Notes: generated from the sequence alone by a model not told the origin. A stretch of 64,000 nt of DNA from Dysosmobacter sp. Marseille-Q4140 (GCA_018228705.1 CP073694.1:806001-870000); one strand, 5' to 3'. Shown: positions 1 to 8,377, counted from the stretch's first letter. Made by a program: numbers and translations.

Positions 1-344
1 GGCTGGTCCTGCATGGACCGGACATAGTTTCGGAGGAGACAACCGGCATCCAGAAACTCGATACTATTGTTGATAAGGAAACGAGTTTCCTCTCCATGTT
101 CTTTGATGTGGAAGATAGCGAAGTGTCTGGATGCTTCCCATTTTGCATGATCTGCTGCCTTCTCCTCTTCAATCCTGCGCGCTACCTGAGCCCGAACATC
201 AGAGGGGACCATCTCCTCGTAGGCTTTGTCCACTTGCTGCTGCAGATACTCCGTCACGGTTAAGCCCTTTTCCTTGAGGGCATCGCTCAACGCCGCCTCC
301 TCATACTCATTCAGCCAGAGGTCCAGTTCCACAGACCCACTCAT
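1..344 (-). CDS. ICE hypothetical protein (3' part outside window)
   Basis: The reading frame opens with ATG at 344 and runs off the left edge, so only about the first 114 residues are visible. The start overlaps the stop of the upstream gene as ATGA, and the ribosome site (GGAGGGAGGA) lies inside the last codons of that gene, so translation is probably coupled. The N-terminus (MSGSVELDLWLNEYEE) is acidic and helical and resembles the small DUF6103-like protein at 1452-1718 in layout (a short strand, then an EEALxxALKEKG-type helix). I do not recognise a family with certainty; the function is unknown. Confidence 0.6.
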   Translation of the reverse strand, partial: MSGSVELDLWLNEYEEAALSDALKEKGLTVTEYLQQQVDKAYEEMVPSDVRAQVARRIEEEKAADHAKWEASRHFAIFHIKEHGEETRFLINNSIEFLDAGCLLRNYVRSMQDQ

Positions 345-1075
345 CGTTTCATTCCTCCCTCCATGCCGCCCATCCGCAGGCCGGTCATCTTCTGCCGCTC
401 CAGCCAGAGCGGGTTATAGTCCACGGTCACTTCCCGTTGGTCGGTATCGAAGGTAATCTTCGCTGCCACCGCCGGACACTGTGCAAAGGCACTTTCCATT
501 GCTCGGATCAAGCTCGGCCTGCGCTGGTCCAGGATTCTCCTTCCCGATGGCGCATCGACATCCACCTGCAAATCCGCCGTGAGGTTCTTCAGCGCAAAGG
601 CCGTGGTGGTGTCGTGCTGTCCTGCATACTCCACCGCGCGGTGGAGTGCATCGCCCGGAGAGAAGGAACCGAAGTACGTGGTACAGAATTTCTCCTCCCT
701 GCCATGATCTTGAATCGAGCAGACCGCCAGCGGGCTGAGTGCTCCATTGTCAACCCTGCGCGCATTAAAAAATCCCATGAGCCATCCTTCATAGGCCATC
801 TGCTGTACCTGATCTACCGGAACGCCGCCCTGTACGCAAATTGCAGCGGCCACCATTTCATCCGGCAGGATCATATTTTGTTCGTCAATCATCTTCGGGA
901 TGCTCGCCAGGGTATCCTGCCCGAAATTATTTGCAACGAACCGCAGGCTCGCCAGATACTCCTCATAGAAGACGATCTCGTTCTCCTCCGCAAAGTCGAT
1001 CAGCCTTTTCGCCAGCTGCGGGTCAGGCGAAGGGAGAACCTCGTCAAGCTCCCGCTGAAATTCATATTGATCCAT
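341..1075 (-). CDS. conserved ICE hypothetical protein
   Basis: A 244-residue soluble acidic protein. I place the start at ATG 1075 because a GGAGGT site sits just upstream; an in-frame ATG at 1087 is possible. No catalytic motif, signal peptide or membrane segment is visible. It lies in the accessory run downstream of the secretion genes, between a DUF3846 protein and the partial gene at the left edge. Its last codons (Met-Gly-Gly-Met, Gly-Gly-Met-Lys-Arg) encode the ribosome site for the next gene. Function unknown; the ICE context is the only clue. Confidence 0.6.
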   Translation of the reverse strand: MDQYEFQRELDEVLPSPDPQLAKRLIDFAEENEIVFYEEYLASLRFVANNFGQDTLASIPKMIDEQNMILPDEMVAAAICVQGGVPVDQVQQMAYEGWLMGFFNARRVDNGALSPLAVCSIQDHGREEKFCTTYFGSFSPGDALHRAVEYAGQHDTTTAFALKNLTADLQVDVDAPSGRRILDQRRPSLIRAMESAFAQCPAVAAKITFDTDQREVTVDYNPLWLERQKMTGLRMGGMEGGMKR

Positions 1076-1093
1076 GGGTACCTCCATTATGTA

Positions 1094-1459
1094 TCACATT
1101 CTGATGATCCTGAAGCCGAATGCATCCTGCACGTCCTTCTGCGTGAGGGCCTCCGGCTGCGCAAACTGCTGCTGGAAGTGGGCGAGGTCCTCCTGACTCA
1201 AAGAGCAGAGGTTCCCCTCGAGGTCGCTGTTTGCCAGGAAGAACGTTCCCGCGATCACGTCCTGGCCGACCCTTCGATTCGGCTCCAGCCCCAGCAGTTT
1301 CCCTTCCTCGTTACACACCAGGCATGCCCCCTGATAATCAACGATCTCAATGTGACCGCCCACCAGCTCCTGCATGGCTCTCAGTGTGTTGGGAATGGTA
1401 ATCTGCTCAGGCGCCTTGCCAGGCTCCACCTTCAATACGGTGATCTCATTTTCATTCAT
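1094..1459 (-). CDS. DUF3846 domain protein
   Basis: A 121-residue protein with the features I know of DUF3846: an N-terminal ITVLKVEPGK strand, a central CLVCNEEGKLLGLEPNRR segment, and a GTFFLANSDLEGNLCSL segment before an acidic helical tail. The ATG at 1459 overlaps the end of the upstream gene (ATGAATGA); a TTG eight codons upstream is less likely. DUF3846 proteins are typical cargo of Tn1549-like ICEs and some phages; their role is not established. Confidence in the family is good, in the function nil. Confidence 0.75.
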   Translation of the reverse strand: MNENEITVLKVEPGKAPEQITIPNTLRAMQELVGGHIEIVDYQGACLVCNEEGKLLGLEPNRRVGQDVIAGTFFLANSDLEGNLCSLSQEDLAHFQQQFAQPEALTQKDVQDAFGFRIIRM

Positions 1460-1718
1460 GATGCTGTTCCGCTCCCGGTTCAATAGGAGCTTCCTCCTTC
1501 TTTATTTCTTTTTGAGGCCGGGGACGCCTGGGCCTGGCAGCGGGTGGATTTTTCCGCTCCAGGTACTCCCGCACTGCCTCCGGCACCTTCTCCTCATAGA
1601 GTTGCTGGAGCGACTCTGCCATCTTCTTTTTCACTGTAGTCCGCTCCTTTTGCAGGCAGTATTCCAATGCCTCCAGCTTGTCCGCCTCAAAGGACAACTC
1701 GATACTGACCTTTTCCAT
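1452..1718 (-). CDS. DUF6103-like small protein
   Basis: An 88-residue protein. Residues 1-55 (VSIELSFEADKLEALEYCL, then KMAESLQQLYEEKVPEAVREYL) look like a short strand followed by helices, as in DUF6103 and ribbon-helix-helix-like ICE proteins. The rest is a disordered, basic then acidic, Pro/Lys/Glu-rich tail. It sits between the P60 hydrolase and the DUF3846 gene in one leftward run. A DNA-binding or relaxosome accessory role is possible by analogy but not shown by the sequence. Confidence 0.6.
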   Translation of the reverse strand: MEKVSIELSFEADKLEALEYCLQKERTTVKKKMAESLQQLYEEKVPEAVREYLERKNPPAARPRRPRPQKEIKKEEAPIEPGAEQHHE

Positions 1719-1740
1719 ATCTGCTCGTCAGCTCCTTTCC

Positions 1741-2937
1741 TCAGTCATAGCTGATATATGGGATCTCCAACCATGCAGTCCAGTTGCGTTGGCTGAGCTG
1801 CGTCTTGACGACACCGTACTTGGTACCCATAGCCTCAATGACCTGCCCATTGCCAATGTAGACGCCGATGTGTCCGCTGTGCCAGACAGCGAGACCCGGA
1901 ACCTCCGGGATGGTGTCAATGCTCCCCTTCACCTTTGCGTTGCGGTACATGGCATCCGCACCGATGTCCGGCATCCCGTTGGTTCCATATCGGATGGTGA
2001 GCGCATCTGCGTCCAGCCACCCATACCCTTTGATCAGGCCCACGCAGTCCGCAGTCCGGCCTCCCAGCCAGTTGGAGCGAATGAACTCCTCATAGTTGCC
2101 CACGCCCTCCGGGTACTGTCGAAGCTTGGACTCGAAGAGCGACTCTGTCAGCGTCTGGCCGAAGGTCCCCCAGACATAGCCCCAGCCAGATTCCCATGCA
2201 TGGGTCACATAGACCACCAGATCCTCGGCATTCTTGGTGTTCGGGTCCGCGAACTGTGAGACATCCAGCTCCGTTATCCTGGCCCCGCCATACTCGATCT
2301 CGCCGGTGTAATCTCCGTCGGCACCGTAGGCGATCCGATCGTAGACCGCTCTGGCATTGGCCTCCAGATCCTCCGTCACCGGATATCCGGCATCCGCGAG
2401 TTTTTCATAGGCGGTATCCAAGTCCACAGCGATCGCCACGGTGTATGTTTCCTCTGTGTATATCGTCTCCCCAGTGTTCGGGTCCGAGCCGGAAGCCACT
2501 GTTCGGGTCCGCGTCTCATACCGAACAAAGCAATCCGCAAATGCGCGGGCTTCTCCCGCAGACAGGTTGGGGTTCTCGCCGCCGAAACACAGAGAGAAAA
2601 AAGTGGCTTTGACCATGGCGCCGTCCAGCGTGCCGGACTCCATCTGACTGTTGACCTCCGCCACCGCGTTGTCCAGAGCTCCCAGGCAGTCCTGCATAGC
2701 ATGCACTTGGGCGGTATACTCCGTGCTCATGGTCGTGGGTACGGGGCCTCCGTTGAACACCAGATCCACCACAGCGTTGTTATGCTGTGTGGTCCCGGAG
2801 AGCAGGGACAGCAAAAATGCCACCACCAGGATCAGCGGAACAAAGATTGCGGCAACAGCGTATCCGATCCGCTTCCTGGCCTGCTCGTCACTCAGGAGCA
2901 GCGCTGCTTTTGCGGCAAGGATCGCGGGTCCTGCCAT
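1741..2937 (-). CDS. membrane-anchored NlpC/P60 endopeptidase of the conjugation apparatus
   Basis: A 398-residue protein with a short cytoplasmic N-terminus, one membrane span near residues 24-47 (IGYAVAAIFVPLILVVAFLL), a middle helical region of unknown fold and a C-terminal NlpC/P60 domain from about residue 290. The probable catalytic Cys is in GRTADCVGLIKGYGW and the His in VWHSGHIGVYIG. Such VirB1/CwlT-like hydrolases open the peptidoglycan for the conjugation channel. No lysozyme-type domain is obvious in the middle region. The start overlaps the end of the PAPS-reductase-like gene by 46 bases and has a GGAGGTGA site. Confidence 0.85.
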   Translation of the reverse strand: MAGPAILAAKAALLLSDEQARKRIGYAVAAIFVPLILVVAFLLSLLSGTTQHNNAVVDLVFNGGPVPTTMSTEYTAQVHAMQDCLGALDNAVAEVNSQMESGTLDGAMVKATFFSLCFGGENPNLSAGEARAFADCFVRYETRTRTVASGSDPNTGETIYTEETYTVAIAVDLDTAYEKLADAGYPVTEDLEANARAVYDRIAYGADGDYTGEIEYGGARITELDVSQFADPNTKNAEDLVVYVTHAWESGWGYVWGTFGQTLTESLFESKLRQYPEGVGNYEEFIRSNWLGGRTADCVGLIKGYGWLDADALTIRYGTNGMPDIGADAMYRNAKVKGSIDTIPEVPGLAVWHSGHIGVYIGNGQVIEAMGTKYGVVKTQLSQRNWTAWLEIPYISYD

Positions 2938-3734
2938 TGAAGGTCACCTCCTTCCATTTCACAGGAGCAGGGCCGTTCCTCCGGGACAAAGGCATCCGGC
3001 AGCGCCAGCTGCGCCTGATCGGATACAATAAAGTCCCGCCATGCAAAATCCCGGCCCAGTCCTTTTACTGTGATGAGACTTGGCCTGGCATTGTCCTCCA
3101 TTGCCAAGGCTCGTTCCAGCAGGTCCGGGTACTGATGGTAGAGCGCCCGGATCTCCCGCTTCTTCATGGAGGGGCAGAAAAAGCAAGAGGACTTCCCCGG
3201 TAAGGGAAGCCCCGCGTCCTGGATGGCCTGTACACAATCATCCCTGTGCCAGCCCCACTCCATCAAAGGATATTCCTTTTGATACTTTTTATCAGCCAGG
3301 TCATGCTCTCTGGCCCCCTCCCTCCGTCGGGCTTCCCCAGCGTCATACCCGATCATCTTAACCACACGCTCACCGCGACTCCAGGTTTCCAGACAAGGAG
3401 GGTAGTGATTGCAGAACCTGTCCTGAGGCGCGATCTTGTACTTTTGTGAGCACTTCTTGTGCCCATACGCGATGGAGGGAAGCGACTTTGACCGCAGGCA
3501 CTCCTGCTCCAGAGTCTGCCGCCGGCCAAGACAGTCCCGATACCATACACGGGTGATGGGCGGCATTCCATGCGTTCGGAGCCAATGATCCATGATCCGG
3601 AGATACCAATAGGTATGGGGCTGCTCCCCGCCGGGGTCAGAAAAAAGGATCAGGTCCACAGGAATGCGTCGCTGCCACAGGCCAACCAGCATCGCCTTGC
3701 TGTCTGTTCCCCCGCCATAGCCTACGATAATCAT
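2892..3734 (-). CDS. PAPS-reductase-family ATP-binding protein of ICE operon
   Basis: A 280-residue protein. It opens with a PP-loop nucleotide site (MIIVGYGGGTDSKAML) and carries C-terminal cysteines in KSSCFFCPSMKKRE plus further Cys in the middle (GHKKCSQKYK), as in the phosphoadenosine phosphosulfate reductase / DndC superfamily. The ATG at 3734 overlaps the VirB4 stop as ATGA, so the two are translationally coupled; an upstream in-frame start would run into virB4 and is unlikely. Members of this type are common in clostridial ICE transfer operons, where their substrate is unknown. Sulfate assimilation is improbable here because no sulfur genes are nearby. Confidence 0.8.
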   Translation of the reverse strand: MIIVGYGGGTDSKAMLVGLWQRRIPVDLILFSDPGGEQPHTYWYLRIMDHWLRTHGMPPITRVWYRDCLGRRQTLEQECLRSKSLPSIAYGHKKCSQKYKIAPQDRFCNHYPPCLETWSRGERVVKMIGYDAGEARRREGAREHDLADKKYQKEYPLMEWGWHRDDCVQAIQDAGLPLPGKSSCFFCPSMKKREIRALYHQYPDLLERALAMEDNARPSLITVKGLGRDFAWRDFIVSDQAQLALPDAFVPEERPCSCEMEGGDLQWQDPRSLPQKQRCS

Positions 3735-5611
3735 TTTGGCACCGCCTCTTCCTGCTGGTTTCGAGACGGGTTTTGTCCTGTCTCCTGCCTCTTGAACAGT
3801 CTTGCCTTGTACTCCGGCGCCACCACTTTCAGAATGTGGCGGTCCGTACCGCAGCGGTACAGACACTCTCCCCTCTTGGCATTTTTGATGATCTCATATT
3901 CAAAGGACTGCAGCTGGAGATTCCGCATATAGAATTGCTGATCCACAACGCCTGCATTGAAATAAAACTGGTGCGTAGGGATGGCGAACAGCGGCCGGGT
4001 CATCTCCCGAATCCCAGGCTGATCGAAGTCCTCCAGATTCTGCGTGGCGAGAATCAGGGCGGACTCCCGCTTTCTCACCCGTTTCAGCGCATTGCGAATA
4101 TACGTGATGGCGGTGGGATTGTTGAGCCACAGGTACAGCTCGTCGATGGTGGCCACGGAATTGCCCGCAGTCAGGAGCTGGCCGGACATGTAGGAGAGGA
4201 TGCTGAACAGCATGGTGTCCCGCAGGTTCTGGGCTACATCATCCAGTGCCTTCACGCCGAACACCAGAAAGCGGGCGGACTGGATATTGGTATGGCCGTT
4301 AAAAAACCGGGAGTCCGCCCCCTTGCACATGGAGTGCAATCCCAGCAGCAGGTCCCGGAGGATCTCCGCCGTATAGAGCTGATGGAGACCGTTGTCATCG
4401 TAGTGGTTGTATGCATCCTCGAGAAGCTGATACAAATCGGAAAGGATCGGGTAGTCCGTGGGCCGCAGTCGGGAGAAGTCCGTGTCATCTGAGATCCCCC
4501 ACTTCTGATAGAGCCGCTCCACCATGATCTCCAATGTATCAATGTGAGGTGTGTCGAAGTCCTTGTAGACCCGGAAAATGTCACGGAGGAACGAGGTATG
4601 CTGGGACAGAAGCGTTCCACGGAATGCCGGCGGAGCCTCCGGGTCATCCTCTCCCGTCCCGTCGTCCCAGCGGCGGGGTTCCAGCAGATTGATCCGGTAC
4701 TGACCGCTCAGAAGGTCCAGATAGCTTCCCCCCAGATTCATACAGAAATCTTCCAGCTCATGTTCAGAGTCCAGACAGATCACTCTCTTCCCCGCCTCCA
4801 GCACGTTGCAAAGCAGGAGCTGGAGCAGGTAAGTTTTGCCCTGGCCGGAGTTACCCAGGATCGTGGCGCTGCCGCTGGTCTTGTCGCCCTCCTTTTGATC
4901 CAGGTCCACGAACACATTGGAACCATATTTCTCATGGCCAATGTAGAATCCGTGCGGGTCCGCTTTGCCGGAATAGCTGATGGGATAGAGATTGGCGATG
5001 CTGGTTGCGGGAAGGACCCGCTCCACATACGCCCCCAGCACATTCCTGCCGACGGGATTGACAGACTGAAATCCCTTGAGCTGGCAGAGAAACAAGGGGT
5101 CTGCCTGCAGTCTGCTCCGGCTGAGCATAGAGGAGACCGTCCCCTTCAGGGATTGCAGCTCATCCATGCTCTTTGCGACCAATTCCACGAATACGGTACA
5201 AGATAAGAGCGCTTCCCGCTCATTGCGCTGCTTGAGCAGCATTCCCCGCACATCTTCCAGTGTGGCCTCTGCCACCACACTCTGCTTCATCTTGGTGGCC
5301 CCCAGTTCCATCCGATTTTTGTTGCTGCTGGCCTGGATGATGGCATCCTCCTCGCCATCCGCCAGCTTTCGGGCTGTCAGTCGGATATTGACGCCGCTCA
5401 TCTCACTGAGGCGATACAGGAGAGCCAGGTCCTCCGTGGTGGGCGGGTATCCTTTCAGGGCCATGGTACTGCGACAGGTAGTGCCGAAAACATAGTTCTC
5501 GGTATTGAATTTGACCGCTGCGGGGGCGATCATATCCAGGAACTCCTTCGGCCGGGGCGCCGGAGCTTTCGCAGCGGCCTTTCTTTTTTTCTTCTGTATT
5601 TTCTTAGCCAC
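3731..5611 (-). CDS. virB4: VirB4-type conjugation ATPase
   Basis: A 626-residue ATPase that powers the type IV secretion channel. After a Lys/Ala-rich N-terminus, the Walker A motif is GNSGQGKTYLLQL (about residue 255) and the Walker B region is VATIDELYLWL; ILATQN follows as in other VirB4/TraE proteins. It starts with GTG at 5611, overlapping the stop of the preceding gene by 8 bases. At 626 residues it is shorter than full VirB4 proteins (about 800), and the missing N-terminal part may correspond to the separate 199-residue gene just upstream. Position between PrgI, the TrsD-like gene and the P60 hydrolase fits the usual clostridial ICE order. Confidence 0.93.
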   Translation of the reverse strand: MAKKIQKKKRKAAAKAPAPRPKEFLDMIAPAAVKFNTENYVFGTTCRSTMALKGYPPTTEDLALLYRLSEMSGVNIRLTARKLADGEEDAIIQASSNKNRMELGATKMKQSVVAEATLEDVRGMLLKQRNEREALLSCTVFVELVAKSMDELQSLKGTVSSMLSRSRLQADPLFLCQLKGFQSVNPVGRNVLGAYVERVLPATSIANLYPISYSGKADPHGFYIGHEKYGSNVFVDLDQKEGDKTSGSATILGNSGQGKTYLLQLLLCNVLEAGKRVICLDSEHELEDFCMNLGGSYLDLLSGQYRINLLEPRRWDDGTGEDDPEAPPAFRGTLLSQHTSFLRDIFRVYKDFDTPHIDTLEIMVERLYQKWGISDDTDFSRLRPTDYPILSDLYQLLEDAYNHYDDNGLHQLYTAEILRDLLLGLHSMCKGADSRFFNGHTNIQSARFLVFGVKALDDVAQNLRDTMLFSILSYMSGQLLTAGNSVATIDELYLWLNNPTAITYIRNALKRVRKRESALILATQNLEDFDQPGIREMTRPLFAIPTHQFYFNAGVVDQQFYMRNLQLQSFEYEIIKNAKRGECLYRCGTDRHILKVVAPEYKARLFKRQETGQNPSRNQQEEAVPK

Positions 5612-6203
5612 GCATGATCACCGCCTGTTCTCCATCCACATCCTCCACAGCGATCACCGCCGCATCATTCAGGTAATACACCGACAACAGCCGCTTGATA
5701 TCCTCCCGCTCCGCCAATCGGACCGGGATATTTTCATTGGAAATGCTCTTTTCCATCTGATGCAGGACCACCGGATCATGGCCCTCTTTCTCCGTCACAC
5801 GCAGGGCGATCACAAATTCCCGCTTGGATGCGGAAGATGCCTGGATCTCATCCAGATACTCCAGATCCAACTGCAGCAGCCGACGGATCGCCGGTTCCGT
5901 TTCCTCCTCCAGCCGGGCCTGATAGAACAGCTTGTTGCGCAGGAATGACGCACGGGAATCCAATGCCAGAAGCGTCACCTCGTCTCGATTGCTGATCAGG
6001 TTTGCCAGATTGCCGACCCGCTGCCGGATGGCATCTTCTGAGAGGACGGAGAGGTTATCCGGGCGGATCAAGAAAAACGTATAATCACCGTAAGGGGTGG
6101 ATACCCCATGATCGGTGATGCTGGAAATCCCCGTGAGCTGCCGGGTGGATTGATGCCGCTGGACCTCTTTCCTTTTGTCCAGCCGCGCGAGAATCCCTTT
6201 CAT
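5604..6203 (-). CDS. TrsD/TraD-like conjugation protein (possible split VirB4 N-terminus)
   Basis: A 199-residue soluble protein with a basic start (MKGILARLDKRKEVQRHQST), a strand-rich middle (YGDYTFFLIRPDNLSVL) and a long helical segment. Start at ATG 6203 (ATGA overlap with the PrgI stop, GGAGG upstream). It is placed exactly between a PrgI-like and a VirB4 gene, as trsD/traD is in Gram-positive plasmids of the pSK41/pGO1 type. Its size plus VirB4 (626) equals a full-length VirB4, so I infer it supplies the N-terminal, membrane-facing VirB4 domain. No ATP-binding motif is present. Confidence 0.7.
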   Translation of the reverse strand: MKGILARLDKRKEVQRHQSTRQLTGISSITDHGVSTPYGDYTFFLIRPDNLSVLSEDAIRQRVGNLANLISNRDEVTLLALDSRASFLRNKLFYQARLEEETEPAIRRLLQLDLEYLDEIQASSASKREFVIALRVTEKEGHDPVVLHQMEKSISNENIPVRLAEREDIKRLLSVYYLNDAAVIAVEDVDGEQAVIMRG

Positions 6204-6463
6204 CGGTCCAGCCTCCATTCATAAAATTGTTGCTGCAAAAACAGGAAGCACGCTGCTTTCCGCAGGAAATCCAGAATACTGGCATCTTCCACCTGAATGG
6301 CCAGAAAGGCATAGAGGAACGTCAGCACCAGCGGCGCCATCCCGATGCCCTGGGCCAGTGCAAGAGCAGAGAGGATCAGGCAGATGCCGATGATGGAGAT
6401 ATCCCTCAGCTGCCAGAGCCACAACTTAGGCTTTGCCTTTAGATTTTCAGGGTAAATAAACAT
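6200..6463 (-). CDS. PrgI-family membrane protein
   Basis: An 87-residue protein beginning MFIYPENLKAKPKLWLWQLRD, followed by two closely spaced hydrophobic segments (ISIIGICLILSALALA and APLVLTFLYAFLAI), the usual PrgI/TrsC layout. PrgI-like proteins (VirB3-like) sit at the base of Gram-positive type IV channels. I chose ATG 6463, which has GGGAG upstream, over a TTG seven codons earlier. Stop overlaps the next start as ATGA. Confidence 0.85.
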   Translation of the reverse strand: MFIYPENLKAKPKLWLWQLRDISIIGICLILSALALAQGIGMAPLVLTFLYAFLAIQVEDASILDFLRKAACFLFLQQQFYEWRLDR

Positions 6464-6484
6464 GAAATTGCTCCCTTCAAACAA

Positions 6485-6517
6485 TCAGCGCCGCCAATAT
6501 CCTACCGGCGGCGCTGA
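6485..6517 (-). other. intra-operon hairpin
   Basis: Perfect inverted repeat TCAGCGCCGCC / GGCGGCGCTGA around an 11-base loop, in the gap between the RHH-like gene and prgI. There is no clear T-run after it on the leftward strand, so processing, mRNA protection or partial termination is more likely than full termination. The stem core AGCGCCGCC recurs in the hairpin at 8350-8377. Confidence 0.7.
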
Positions 6518-6527
6518 TTCCTGTTTC

Positions 6528-6860
6528 TTATTGTTCTTCGGTGGTTTTGGGCTCTGCGTCTTCTGCGATGGCCCGCTGGATGCAGTCCAGGAAAAACTCT
6601 CTTTGCTTGAGATGACGCTTCCGCAGATACTCCTTGAAGGGGTCCACCAGCTCCGTCGGCACCTGGAAGGAGAAAGTTTTTACATCCGTCTGTTCGCTCT
6701 GTTCTAATTTCATGATCCGATCCTCCATTCTGAAAAATGTTTCAATCATCCAATTCATGTAGACATCTACTGTACAGCCTCTGGCATCCTGTCGGTCTTG
6801 GATCTGCTTTCGTACGGGCTTTGGAATTTTTACACACAGGTTTGTCATTTCGCCATCCAT
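6528..6860 (-). CDS. tandem ribbon-helix-helix-like protein
   Basis: A 110-residue protein that appears to hold two ribbon-helix-helix-like units: TNLCVKIPKPVRKQIQDR with its helices, then KTFSFQVPTELVDPFKEYL with its helices. The tail is acidic. Start at ATG 6860 (MDGEMTN) with GAAGGAG upstream; longer frames lack a good site. Such proteins in ICE transfer operons may bind DNA, as operon repressors or relaxosome accessories. This is inference from fold-like pattern only. Confidence 0.6.
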   Translation of the reverse strand: MDGEMTNLCVKIPKPVRKQIQDRQDARGCTVDVYMNWMIETFFRMEDRIMKLEQSEQTDVKTFSFQVPTELVDPFKEYLRKRHLKQREFFLDCIQRAIAEDAEPKTTEEQ

Positions 6861-7007
6861 AACTTCACTCCTTCGTTTTTTTGCAAGCAAACAATACTCG
6901 AATAAAGATGAAAAAGCTATTGACAATAACGAACAACAATTTTGTTATTTGGAAGCATATTAACTACCCACCTTCTCCCGGTCCACTGCTGACATATAGC
7001 AGTCCTT

Positions 7008-7913
7008 TCATGTTCCTGTCACCGCCTGTGCGACCATTCTGGTGGCATTGACAGCTGTTTGTGCCGTATAGACCGCGGACATGATGTTGGCATGTGTAGT
7101 GGTGTCCAGGCCGAACGTGCCCGCAATGCGGGGCACCTCGCCGGCTGATAGCATCAGGCCCAGGCCCAGCAAAGCATTGTCTTTAAACACCATCAGCCCC
7201 GCTACCAGGATGGTGGACTGCAAAAACGCCGTCAGGCAAAGCCCTATGACCTGCTTGATCCACTGCACGAATCCGTCTGTGTAACCTCGCGGAATGGAAA
7301 ACATATAAAGGCTTCCCACTGCAATCTGGATCAGCAGAATGCCTCCCCGCTTGAGATTTGCAAAGAACACCTTTACTACTGCGTATGTCATCAGAATGAT
7401 ACAGAACAGGATCATGAAGGAGCTTGTCAGCACGCCCAATCCGAAATAGGAGTTGTTCAGCATTTCAGAGAGGGTATCGATTTCACTCAGCTCCTCCACG
7501 ATCTCCTGTCCCACTTCTCCGATGCTGGTGCCATAGCCCGTGATCCCGGCAGAAAATGTACCTTGCAGAGAGACGGAGAGTGCATAAAGACGAACTGGGG
7601 CAATCGTGAAAAGGGACACCGCCAGAAACCCTTTGATAATACTCAACGCAGTCTGCTGGAGATTCCCCCGCCCGCCGCTGACATACATAATGCCAAACTG
7701 AAAGCATGAGACAACGACACTCACCCCGAACAGGGCCCAGGCAAGGCGGGAAAAAAACAGAACAATGGCCTGGACCCATGCCAGATCAAACAGCTCCACA
7801 CCCATATTCCCCATCTGGGAAAAGAAGTTCCCGAGGAAGCCGACAATCTGACCATAAAACCAGTCCACAAGGTTATCCATGACAGTGGCAGCTACAAAAT
7901 CCCAAATAAACAA
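7008..7913 (-). CDS. VirB6/TrbL-like conjugation membrane protein
   Basis: A 301-residue polytopic membrane protein with about six hydrophobic spans (for example IVLFFSRLAWALFGVSVVVS and SFMILFCIILMTYAVVKVFF). It matches the TrbL/VirB6 proteins of Tn1549-like ICEs, which form the inner-membrane channel. The apparent start is TTG at 7913, supported by GAGGTGA upstream; the next ATG (7880) has no site. It lies downstream of the DUF3852 gene and upstream of prgI. Confidence 0.85.
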   Translation of the reverse strand: MFIWDFVAATVMDNLVDWFYGQIVGFLGNFFSQMGNMGVELFDLAWVQAIVLFFSRLAWALFGVSVVVSCFQFGIMYVSGGRGNLQQTALSIIKGFLAVSLFTIAPVRLYALSVSLQGTFSAGITGYGTSIGEVGQEIVEELSEIDTLSEMLNNSYFGLGVLTSSFMILFCIILMTYAVVKVFFANLKRGGILLIQIAVGSLYMFSIPRGYTDGFVQWIKQVIGLCLTAFLQSTILVAGLMVFKDNALLGLGLMLSAGEVPRIAGTFGLDTTTHANIMSAVYTAQTAVNATRMVAQAVTGT

Positions 7914-7962
7914 CTTCTGGTGTCACCTCACTCTCTAATGGGACGCACCATCATACGACGCA

Positions 7963-7986
7963 GGGGCCGCAGGATCGTGCGGCCCC
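7963..7986 (-). other. intra-operon GC hairpin
   Basis: Inverted repeat GGGGCCGCA / TGCGGCCCC with a 6-base loop between the DUF3852 gene and the TrbL gene. The leftward strand has no T-run after it, so it is probably an RNA-processing or stability element that lets the small membrane protein be made in excess over the downstream channel proteins (inference). Confidence 0.65.
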
Positions 7987-7996
7987 TTAATCAATT

Positions 7997-8332
7997 TCAC
8001 ATTCCAACGATCCCCCAGATATATTTTGGTGCTGTTAAGCAGAAGATCAGGCAGGCCAGCAGGATGGCGGGCCCTGCCCACTCAAACTGATGCCCTTTTC
8101 GATAATCAAAGTACGCACTTCCCAGCTTGACAAAGAACGCGATTGCGAGAATCATGTCCAGCGCAGGAAATACCACATTATCGACGACCGTTTTGATCTG
8201 GTCAGATGCCGCATCCCATGTCTCCTCAATCGCACCCGCCACATCGCCCTCCGCCGCGAAGGCAGTGGAACCACAAACGGCAATCAGAAGGGCCAATGTC
8301 GCGGCAAGAAAAAGCAGTTTTTTGGTTTTCAT
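7997..8332 (-). CDS. DUF3852 protein, small T4SS membrane protein
   Basis: A 111-residue protein with a signal peptide (MKTKKLLFLAATLALLIAV ... AFAAEGD) and two C-terminal hydrophobic segments (ALDMILAIAFFVKLGSAYF; AGPAILLACLIFCLTA). I recognise it as DUF3852, a constant member of Tn1549-like transfer operons just upstream of TrbL. Its size and signal peptide are VirB2-pilin-like, so a major channel or pilin subunit is a reasonable inference. Start at ATG 8332 with GGAGGT close upstream. Confidence 0.82.
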   Translation of the reverse strand: MKTKKLLFLAATLALLIAVCGSTAFAAEGDVAGAIEETWDAASDQIKTVVDNVVFPALDMILAIAFFVKLGSAYFDYRKGHQFEWAGPAILLACLIFCLTAPKYIWGIVGM

Positions 8333-8349
8333 ACGCACCTCCAAATAGG

Positions 8350-8377
8350 AGAGCGCCGCCCGTATGGGCGGCGCTCT
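8350..8377 (-). other. intra-operon hairpin
   Basis: Perfect 12-bp inverted repeat AGAGCGCCGCCC / GGGCGGCGCTCT with loop GTAT, between the large adhesin gene and the DUF3852 gene. It is followed leftward by CTCCTATTTGG, not a good T-run. The stem shares AGCGCCGCC with the hairpin at 6485-6517. Confidence 0.7.
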
